From Fervidobacterium changbaicum (GTDB taxonomy: Bacteria; Thermotogota; Thermotogae; Thermotogales; Fervidobacteriaceae): a stretch of DNA of 64,000 nucleotides. Position numbers and translations under genes: made by a program. Positions 26,587 to 33,869 of the stretch are shown piece after piece. Below the pieces are notes generated by a model. The model saw only the letters and a program-made list of their open reading frames with translations. It had not been told where the DNA came from and made no database searches. How positions within the stretch are numbered: position 1 is the first letter of the stretch; every line of letters begins with the position of its first letter. The stretch is from the NCBI RefSeq assembly GCF_004117075.1, contig NZ_CP026721.1, positions 372,001 through 436,000 of the forward strand, read 5' to 3'.

Positions 26587-27261
26587 TCACATGTGTGTTA
26601 TCATTCTGATTCTTTCAACAGCGTTTTTCGCTCTATCTTCTATCCTCATGAGAAGTATAACCAGGTTGTTTAAGAACATGATGTCAACAGGGTTCATTTC
26701 ATGTTTCTTTGCAAACAATTTTTTTCCAAGCGCCAAGCCAAGTCTGTCTGATGAGCGTTCTTCTGATTCAACTGTCTCCACACTTTTGTCTTCCTTTTCT
26801 ATTTCCTTTGGTGAAAATCCTGATTCGACTACTGTTTTCAGTTCTTGAACTGTTTCGTTCATGTGTTCCACACTTTTTCTAACAACATCCGCAAGTTCCA
26901 AAATGGCAGACTTTATTTCTTCCGATACGTTTTCTATTTGGTTGATTGTCAGAACTTTCACAACATCGTCTGTTAAGTCAATTATCGCATCTACGTTGTG
27001 GAGTATATCAAGAAAATCGGATTTATTGAAATAAGTCCATTTGAGTTTGCTATATATATCCCTTAGCTGGAGCTTGAGTTGGTCAGCATCGTGTTCCAAT
27101 TTGTCAACTTCGCTAAACTGTTCATCAATTGGCATGTTATTGAAGTATTTTTCAACCGCTGCATACATTAAATAAGCTGCGGAGACACAAAGTTTTGAAT
27201 GTTCGCACAACAATTCAAGAGGCGAACGGTAAGGAATTAGCTTTTGGAAAATGTTTGCCAT
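26587..27261 (-). CDS. DUF47 (PhoU-like) accessory protein
   Basis: 224-residue helical protein of the DUF47/PhoU-like family (PF01865), commonly encoded next to PiT permeases and thought to modulate them. Seen are the N-terminal IFQKLIPYRSPLELL, the metal-site-like region DKLEHDADQLKLQL, and LHNVDAIIDLTDDVV. First gene of the pair, with SD AAAGGAG. No enzymatic motif. Confidence 0.9.
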   Translation of the reverse strand: MANIFQKLIPYRSPLELLCEHSKLCVSAAYLMYAAVEKYFNNMPIDEQFSEVDKLEHDADQLKLQLRDIYSKLKWTYFNKSDFLDILHNVDAIIDLTDDVVKVLTINQIENVSEEIKSAILELADVVRKSVEHMNETVQELKTVVESGFSPKEIEKEDKSVETVESEERSSDRLGLALGKKLFAKKHEMNPVDIMFLNNLVILLMRIEDRAKNAVERIRMITHM

Positions 27262-27309
27262 CTGTCCACTCCTTTCCTAAAAGTATAAGTAGTTTTAGTT
27301 GCCGAAAGA

Positions 27310-27336
27310 ATTATAACACACGAAGAAGGTTTTCAA
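27310..27336 (-). promoter_or_regulatory. Promoter of the DUF47-pit operon
   Basis: On the minus strand -35 TTGAAA (plus 27331-27336) and -10 TATAAT (plus 27310-27315) with a short 15-bp spacer, about 50 bp before the DUF47 start. Confidence 0.55.
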
Positions 27337-27344
27337 AGCACGAG

Positions 27345-28133
27345 TTATTTAATTCTACTTAGATTTTTCTTTTCAAGTTGATATTCACTTAAGAATTCTT
27401 CGATAGCTTTAATTACGATACTTGTCTGCTCATATCCGCTAATTTTGGCTGGTCTATCACCTCGTTGCATTCCGTAACTTCCAAATTGTGCATGATTACC
27501 ACCGAGTATTTCAACAAATCTTGTTGACTTAGGAAAAAGAATCTTCTTTTCATTAATTTCACTTGGTGGTAGTACACCATCTTCAGAGCCATAGATACAT
27601 AGCGCTTGTATCGGCAAATGAGAGATATCTTTTGAAGGGTAAGATGCCAAGAATATAATGCCTTTAACAGCATTTCCAATTAGTTCGGGATGCTTGACCA
27701 AAAACTCAGAAGCGGCAACACCCCCAAGGGAGTGGCCAGCAAGGAACCATTCGAAATTCGTAAACCGATAGTCGTCTATAACCTTTTTTGCTGCATTGAT
27801 GTCAAAAATGGCAAAACTCATAGGAACTTTTAGAATCACCACCGTTATCCCTTTTTCCGCAAGCCTATAACCAAGAGGTGCATAAGCAACGTAATCAACG
27901 TGTCCTCCTGGGTAGAAGATAATTCCCACACTTTCAAAATCCTTCTTCTTGGAGTTTTTGGGAATGAAGTAGATGTTCTTTTCCTGAATTACCTCGACGT
28001 AGTTTGATGATTGCAAATATTGTTTCGCCTCAGCTGTCGGTCTCAAAGGACTGTAAGCCCAGGCAATGAAAAAAACAACGAGTGCCGTTAAAAAACTTAA
28101 AAGAACGTAAGGTATCCATTTTTTTCTTTTCAC
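27345..28133 (-). CDS. Membrane-anchored alpha/beta hydrolase
   Basis: 262-residue alpha/beta hydrolase with an N-terminal membrane segment (WIPYVLLSFLTALVVFFIAWAY) and no lipobox, so the catalytic domain probably faces outward. Nucleophile elbow GHSLGG, oxyanion region FYPGGHVDY, acid in GSEDGVLPP, and His in GGNHAQFG. Its start overlaps the GH35 stop (ATGA), so it belongs to the sugar locus. It may remove acyl groups from glycans; that is inference from context. Confidence 0.82.
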   Translation of the reverse strand: MKRKKWIPYVLLSFLTALVVFFIAWAYSPLRPTAEAKQYLQSSNYVEVIQEKNIYFIPKNSKKKDFESVGIIFYPGGHVDYVAYAPLGYRLAEKGITVVILKVPMSFAIFDINAAKKVIDDYRFTNFEWFLAGHSLGGVAASEFLVKHPELIGNAVKGIIFLASYPSKDISHLPIQALCIYGSEDGVLPPSEINEKKILFPKSTRFVEILGGNHAQFGSYGMQRGDRPAKISGYEQTSIVIKAIEEFLSEYQLEKKNLSRIK

Positions 28134-30283
28134 AGTTCGGACCCTCCATGTTGATTCGGTATCTTTTCAAAAAGAATTCCCTTCGATGAAATCTTCTTTG
28201 TTCCAATATCTATTTCATCAACCATTATTCTAACTTCTTTCGGAAAATTGTCTATATTAACAATGAGTAAAAACCTCTGCTGTGTTTTAACGTTCTCCAT
28301 AACGAATGGAAGAGCTCCAATTGCGTTTCTGGAATCTGTAAAAATCTTTATTCTGGGCTTAAATTCTAGAAGTTCAAGGACATGTTCGAAAAAGTTAAAA
28401 TTTGCATTTAAGTGTGTGGTGATAACAACAGCATTCTTATTTTTTAAAAATACTGAGCATACCGCATTCACCTGAGTAACATGGGCCAGAGTTGCAAGAG
28501 AAGTATTGCCATCATCATTATCAGGGATAAGTATTTCACGCGCCCAGTCGGTTCTGAATTCGCGGAACAGATTGCCCGATGAACTTACAGAAAGATAAAA
28601 ATGTGGAGCTGCAAAAAACTCTCTGCCCGGTTGGATTCTTAGAAAATCTATCAGAAGAGTACATAAGTCACCGTCTTCGTCGAATATGGGAAGGTCACCG
28701 TATATTATAGCCTTACCACCAGCACTTATGAAATCCACAATCTTCTGTTGAACTTCTTTTGACATATACCTAGCTGAAGGAACAATTAAGATTTCGCTAC
28801 TGCTAAGGGCTGAGTGTTCTAAGTCTACGAATTTATATCTATACCCCATAATAAAAAGAGTTTTCAAAAAACTATCCCATAGATTATATCCTCTAAGAAT
28901 CTCTATATTAGAACGTTTTTCTTTGTCGGATCCGTATGAGTACTCAGTTCTGTAGTATTCATCTAGGTAAGCGACTGTTATATTGTCGTACATTAACGAA
29001 AATTCATTACCTAAATTACGCTCAAGCATGAAAAGAAAGTTGTTAGCGAACTTTATATAATCATACGTATAATCGAGCTGGCCATTTGGTTTTACAGGTG
29101 CTGCAAACCCGTGTTCCTCCCCGGTGAACGCTATCCGGGCATTTCCGTCCTTTACGTCGTTCTTTAACTTTGGATTTATTCCACCTGAAAAAAGGTAGTA
29201 GTTCAGAAACCTGTTACCTTGAATGTATGAAACAATTGCCTTGTGCAATGTGGCGTTTGGATCAATTCTCTCACCTAAGTTGTTTCCATAATCTCCACTT
29301 CCGCATTCAAATTCCATAACTCCAAATGGTTTTCTTGTTATTGACCTGAGTACTTCATTTATGTTCCACAAATCGGTGACGTTTTTTATAGTGTAATCCC
29401 CTAGGTAAATATCTGTTGCAGGTATTACATTGTCCAGAATGAATGTATTCCTGAGTTGCGAAATACCTATTGGAAAAGTGTGAGCCCTTCCTCCTGAAGT
29501 ACCGTGTATGTTCACAATGAATGGAACTTGTATCCCTTTACTCCAGAACATATCTCTGAGGTTTTTAACATAATTCCCGAAATCGTAGCGTGAGAATAGG
29601 GAATAATCTGATACGAATTTCCGTACAAACTCATCACCAGGTGTACGCAGACGTTCAAAAGTTTCAGTGCTTTTAATAAGTTCAAAACCATATCTGTAGA
29701 AGTCATTATAGCGTTCTAATAACCAGTCTATGAACTTTCCCAATGTAAAATCCGAAAGATCTGGTGTATTATTAACCCACTGAAGCATTCCTATTTCATT
29801 GTCCAATTGGACAGCTACGATGTTACCTCCGTTTTGGACAAGCCTCGGTCGAATTATGTCAGCCACCACGGTATACCATCTATCAACTTCTGAGAGGAAA
29901 TCTGGATGGTTGTAGATAACTTGTGCACCTTCAACTTTCCTGTTGTTCCAAGTAATCGGGATAACATGAGGCTTTTCTTCGTATACCCAATAAGGAATAC
30001 CTTCGTTTTTCAGTTCGGCCATCACAAATGGTCCTGGACGAGCGATGAAGTACATATCATATTCTGCAACCAGCTCAATAAATCTCGCAACATCATATTG
30101 ACCAGAAAAATCGTATTCACCTTTATTTTCTTCATGTACCAACCAAGGAATATAAGAAGCCAACGCTTGAAATCCTGCATTCTTTGCCTTTAAAATACGA
30201 TCTTCCCAATCTTTTGGAGAGACTCGAAAATAATGAATTTCTGCAATATTCAAAAACTTCGCTCCTAAGGTGATTTTACTCAT
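28130..30283 (-). CDS. GH35 family protein (beta-galactosidase or beta-1,2-glucosyltransferase)
   Basis: 717-residue GH35 enzyme without signal peptide. The TIM barrel starts IAEIHYFRV; acid/base E163 is in QLDNEIGMLQW and the nucleophile E324 in GVMEFECGSG, aligned to the SEF motif of known GH35. A C-terminal beta-domain region follows. ATG 30283 has GGGAGGT; the longer frame to 30334 lacks a site. Most GH35 are beta-galactosidases, but this locus holds GH144 and GH94, and a GH35 from Ignavibacterium album in such a locus is reported to transfer beta-1,2-glucosyl units, so that activity is a serious alternative. Divergent from the LacI gene. Confidence 0.85.
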   Translation of the reverse strand: MSKITLGAKFLNIAEIHYFRVSPKDWEDRILKAKNAGFQALASYIPWLVHEENKGEYDFSGQYDVARFIELVAEYDMYFIARPGPFVMAELKNEGIPYWVYEEKPHVIPITWNNRKVEGAQVIYNHPDFLSEVDRWYTVVADIIRPRLVQNGGNIVAVQLDNEIGMLQWVNNTPDLSDFTLGKFIDWLLERYNDFYRYGFELIKSTETFERLRTPGDEFVRKFVSDYSLFSRYDFGNYVKNLRDMFWSKGIQVPFIVNIHGTSGGRAHTFPIGISQLRNTFILDNVIPATDIYLGDYTIKNVTDLWNINEVLRSITRKPFGVMEFECGSGDYGNNLGERIDPNATLHKAIVSYIQGNRFLNYYLFSGGINPKLKNDVKDGNARIAFTGEEHGFAAPVKPNGQLDYTYDYIKFANNFLFMLERNLGNEFSLMYDNITVAYLDEYYRTEYSYGSDKEKRSNIEILRGYNLWDSFLKTLFIMGYRYKFVDLEHSALSSSEILIVPSARYMSKEVQQKIVDFISAGGKAIIYGDLPIFDEDGDLCTLLIDFLRIQPGREFFAAPHFYLSVSSSGNLFREFRTDWAREILIPDNDDGNTSLATLAHVTQVNAVCSVFLKNKNAVVITTHLNANFNFFEHVLELLEFKPRIKIFTDSRNAIGALPFVMENVKTQQRFLLIVNIDNFPKEVRIMVDEIDIGTKKISSKGILFEKIPNQHGGSEL

Positions 30284-30448
30284 TTTAAATACCTCCCAAT
30301 CCAGAGTACAAAAAATACAACCACATTTTATCACTCAGCTGTAGAAGTGGAAAACGAAGACAAAATGAGCTAATGTGTGTGCTGAAGAGATTTTGGTACA
30401 TATTTGAATTCATTTGTTTAAGGATTAGAAAAATGGTGAAATTAATCG

Positions 30449-30456
30449 AAACGTTT
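30449..30456. promoter_or_regulatory. Candidate LacI operator in the divergent region
   Basis: AAACGTTT palindrome in the 227-bp region between the divergent GH35 and lacI genes, matching the core of GAAACGTTTC at 31705. It overlaps the expected -35 of the lacI promoter (TATACT at 30473), so autoregulation is likely. Apart from this site and an AT-rich possible GH35 promoter, nothing else was seen in 30284-30510. Confidence 0.55.
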
Positions 30457-30510
30457 AACTGAAATTATGTGATATACTTCATAATAGCATTGGGCAACGG
30501 AGGTGGTCAA

Positions 30511-31521
30511 ATGGCAACAATCAAAGATGTTGCTAAAAGAGCTGGTGTTTCGATCTCAACGGTTTCCTATGTCCTTAACAACACTGGCAAAGTGAGTGAA
30601 GAGACAAGAAAACGAGTATTAAAGGCTATTGAAGAACTAAATTACGTTCCAAATAACTTCGCAAAAAGGTTGAAGAGGCAGCAATATGACCTAGTTGCAC
30701 TGATAGTGCATGAAATAAAAGGTCCTTTCTACGATGCACTTGTCCGTGGCATACAGGACGTGTTGCATGCGTTCGGATATAACCTTCTTATCTATTGTAC
30801 CTTAGAGAACAGGAAACAGGATGTTGACAAATTTCTAAAGGTTGGAATAATTGGTGGAATGATTATTATGACTCCGGCGGTTAAAAACGAGGATATCATC
30901 AGATGGGCAAACGAGTACAAAATTATAACACTTGACAGAACCATAAAAGATAAAGAAGGGCGCGAGATAAAAAGCGTTCGGATAAATAACGAAAAGGGTG
31001 CCTATGAAGTTGTAAAGTATCTCTACGATCTCGGCCACAGAAGGATCGCTTTTATGAAAGGGCCAAAGGATTCACTTGATGCGAAAGAAAGATACAGAGG
31101 ATTTATCAGAGCAGCCCATGATTTGAGAATCGAAATCAGAAACGAGGATATATTGGAAGGTAACTTCACTGAAGAATCGGGATACGAAGTCATGAAAGGA
31201 TATCTTTCAAGGAATTCGAGGAAGGACCTACCTACCGCCCTTTTTTGCTCGAACGATGAAATGGCTATTGGAGCGATGCAAGCGATAAAAGAGATTGGTT
31301 TAACTATCCCCGATGATATTTCAATTGTCGGTTTTGACGATATTGAACTCTCATCGTATGTTGCTCCTGCATTAACCACTGTGAAGAGGCCCATGTATCA
31401 ACTTGGATCCCTTGCAGCTCATATGTTGCTTAGTCTCCTTAATAACACTGATGATTTCCTTTCAGATGTGGTGCTTGATGTAAACCTTGTCGTTCGTGAT
31501 TCAACAAGAAAGCTTATCTAA
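30511..31521 (+). CDS. LacI-family regulator of the glucan locus
   Basis: 336-residue LacI/GalR repressor: HTH TIKDVAKRAGVSISTVSYVL, hinge, then a sugar-binding domain (LVALIVHEIKGPFYDAL to the C-terminal VVRDST). ATG 30511 has CGGAGGTGG; the frame to 30469 would include promoter sequence. It lies between the divergent GH35 gene and the long glycan operon, with AAACGTTT-type operators on both sides (30449 and 31705), so it probably represses both arms. The inducer is probably sophorose or a related oligosaccharide; inferred. Confidence 0.9.
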   Translation: MATIKDVAKRAGVSISTVSYVLNNTGKVSEETRKRVLKAIEELNYVPNNFAKRLKRQQYDLVALIVHEIKGPFYDALVRGIQDVLHAFGYNLLIYCTLENRKQDVDKFLKVGIIGGMIIMTPAVKNEDIIRWANEYKIITLDRTIKDKEGREIKSVRINNEKGAYEVVKYLYDLGHRRIAFMKGPKDSLDAKERYRGFIRAAHDLRIEIRNEDILEGNFTEESGYEVMKGYLSRNSRKDLPTALFCSNDEMAIGAMQAIKEIGLTIPDDISIVGFDDIELSSYVAPALTTVKRPMYQLGSLAAHMLLSLLNNTDDFLSDVVLDVNLVVRDSTRKLI

Positions 31522-31697
31522 GCATCATTTCTATGTTTTAGAACACTTGATTCAGTATAACTGAAAATTCAAAGCAAAATGAAGCAGTCGTGAGAATTCT
31601 TCCTATAAAAGTTATTTTCTGACTGAAAGCACAACTTGATTTCTATTATTGATGTTTTGTTTTGCCAAACCGATTATGATAATATCATTTAGTGAAA

Positions 31698-31732
31698 TAT
31701 AATAGAAACGTTTCAGTAGAATTTCAGTAGAA
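31698..31732 (+). promoter_or_regulatory. Operator, -10 and tandem repeat before the second GH35 gene
   Basis: -10 TATAAT (31698-31703) is followed by the perfect palindrome GAAACGTTTC (31705-31714), then by two exact tandem copies of TTTCAGTAGAA (31711-31721 and 31722-31732) that end at the ribosome binding site. No good -35 was found. The rest of 31522-31697 shows only a short inverted repeat TTCAGT-ATA-ACTGAA (31551-31565). Confidence 0.7.
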
Positions 31733-31747
31733 CTTGAGGTGAGTCTG

Positions 31748-33850
31748 TTGCCAAAGATGGAAATCAAAGATGGAAAGTTCATTGTTGATGGGAAGAACAG
31801 ATTTTTGTTTTCTGCAGAATTGCATTACTTTAGGTTAGAACCAGAAGTATGGGAAGACCGTTTGGTGAAAATTAAGAATGCTGGTTTTGATGCAGTTAGT
31901 TTTTACGTTCCTTGGTTTTGGCATGAACCGTACGAAGGCTTTTTTGACTTCTCTGGCTTAACTGACCCTAAAAGAAATATTGTAGCTTTTCTCGAAATGG
32001 TTTCAAGATTTAACTTAAAGGTAATATTTAAACCGGGTCCATATATTATGTCCGAATTAAAGAATGAAGGCCTTCCGAACTGGTTGTACGATAGAATACC
32101 TCATGCAATTGCTAAAACGATGAAAGGCACACCACACCCAACAAGGGTTTTTTCGTATCTCCACCCAGATTACCTTTCGTATGTTAAACGATGGTATTCA
32201 GAGGTATCCAAAGTTATAAAGTCTTTTGAAAATGTGATAATGGTTCAAATTGATAACGAGGTCGGAATGCTTCAGTGGATAACTTCTTATGGCGACTACA
32301 ATGAGCATACTATAGAGAAATTCCGCACTTATTTAGAAGAAAAGCAAATGAAAGATTTGGCAAAAGAGCTTTTGAACTGGGCTTGCGGACGAACTTTCTC
32401 CAGAAATTTAGTTGTTGCTTATCACGATTTTATAAGGGAGTACTATGCCGAATATCTCTGCAACTTGCGAAAGTTTCTTAGTGATGAAGGTATCAATGTG
32501 CCAGTTATTGTAAACATCCATGGTTTTGATATGGTTGAGTACGCAAAGAGAGGAAAGAGATATCCGATAGGGGTTTCTCAGTTGTACAGAGCGTCCACCG
32601 ATAAGAATGTCATTTTATCGGGTGATTACTACATAGGTAACATAGTGCACGAAAACTTCAGTGATTTGGCAATTGCAAATGCGATCATGCTATCAGTACA
32701 GAATCCAGAGCAACCACTGTTCTCAGCTGAGTTCCAAAGCGGGTTCCAAATGGACAAGCCAAAACTTTTACCTTCAACTATTGACTTAACCTCAAGACTA
32801 TGCATCGGAAATGGTATGAACGGGATAAACTACTACTTATTCGTTGGTGGAGATAATCCATCAGATTCAGCACTAATGGGGACCTACCATGATTGGCAAG
32901 CACCGATAAGCCGAGATGGTGAGCTAAGAAGATCTTACTATGTTATTAAGGACCTGATCAGTAGTATTAGAAGTATTGAGGAGGAGCTCGTAAATTCAAA
33001 ACCTGTGTTTGATACTTACTTTGGTTTCATACCTGACTACTATTCAACTGAGCACTACAAAGAACATGGACTAAATGCTGTTTCTGATATTGAATTTAAA
33101 AGGGATGTTTCCATTTTTGACGGGGTTATAAGGGCGCTGAAATTACTTAACTACAATATCGGAGGGGTAAACCTAAGGTCACCAAATTTAGATTTGAACA
33201 TCAGAAGCCTGTGGGTCTTTTCCTACAAATGGATGCCATGCCATGTCCAAAAAATACTTGCTGAATACGTTGAAAACGGAGGGAAACTCGTCTTATTCCC
33301 AGAAATACCAGTAGAAGACGAATTTGGCAATGAATGCACAATTTTAAAGGACTTTCTAGGAATAAGGTCAGTTTCTAAACGTGGATGGGGTACGGTTTAT
33401 GCTTTTGGAATTGAAGTCAACGCTTACCACGTGGAAGAATACGAACTTGAGCCTCTAACTTATCAGTTTGCCAGAGACAAAAAAGGGAATATCTGCGGAT
33501 TTATAAGAAACGTAGGAAAAGGCTCGGTAGCTGTTTTAGGTTTCGGATTGGAGCTCGAAAGAGAGTACAAAGTAGATATTGTTGAGAATGTGTGTTCGCT
33601 ACTTGGAATTTCTAAAGCATTATTTATTGAAAGTAGGGATTTTGTAGATGGTTATCTCAGAGAAGGGACAGAGAACTTCATTGTTTTTTTGAACAACTAC
33701 GATGATTATCCAAAGGATGTTAAGTTAAGGTTATTTACCAACTACCTCGGAGAATTTTCTGTGGCAGCTCGAAAAGGAATTACTTTAGTCGTGTCAAAAG
33801 CTGAACTGCCAAACGAAACCGGGACAAAAAGACAAGTACAATTACTGTGA
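31748..33850 (+). CDS. GH35 family protein, second copy
   Basis: About 700-residue GH35 enzyme, cytosolic, related to the divergent copy at 28130-30283. The barrel opens SAELHYFRLEPEVWEDRL; the acid/base Glu is in QIDNEVGMLQW and the nucleophile Glu in FSAEFQSGF. TTG 31748 is chosen because GAGGTGA ends 5 nt before it; GTG 31739 overlaps that site and ATG 31757 is too far. It heads the long glycan operon directly under a LacI-type operator. The same doubt between beta-galactosidase and beta-1,2-glucosyltransferase applies. Confidence 0.85.
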   Translation: MPKMEIKDGKFIVDGKNRFLFSAELHYFRLEPEVWEDRLVKIKNAGFDAVSFYVPWFWHEPYEGFFDFSGLTDPKRNIVAFLEMVSRFNLKVIFKPGPYIMSELKNEGLPNWLYDRIPHAIAKTMKGTPHPTRVFSYLHPDYLSYVKRWYSEVSKVIKSFENVIMVQIDNEVGMLQWITSYGDYNEHTIEKFRTYLEEKQMKDLAKELLNWACGRTFSRNLVVAYHDFIREYYAEYLCNLRKFLSDEGINVPVIVNIHGFDMVEYAKRGKRYPIGVSQLYRASTDKNVILSGDYYIGNIVHENFSDLAIANAIMLSVQNPEQPLFSAEFQSGFQMDKPKLLPSTIDLTSRLCIGNGMNGINYYLFVGGDNPSDSALMGTYHDWQAPISRDGELRRSYYVIKDLISSIRSIEEELVNSKPVFDTYFGFIPDYYSTEHYKEHGLNAVSDIEFKRDVSIFDGVIRALKLLNYNIGGVNLRSPNLDLNIRSLWVFSYKWMPCHVQKILAEYVENGGKLVLFPEIPVEDEFGNECTILKDFLGIRSVSKRGWGTVYAFGIEVNAYHVEEYELEPLTYQFARDKKGNICGFIRNVGKGSVAVLGFGLELEREYKVDIVENVCSLLGISKALFIESRDFVDGYLREGTENFIVFLNNYDDYPKDVKLRLFTNYLGEFSVAARKGITLVVSKAELPNETGTKRQVQLL

Positions 33851-33869
33851 AAGGAGAGGAGAACGCATT

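Noticed and set aside
31551-31565. TTCAGT-ATA-ACTGAA after the glucan lacI gene as a terminator
   Set aside because: The stem is only 6 bp with a 3-nt loop and has no T run; at most a weak structure or a protein site.
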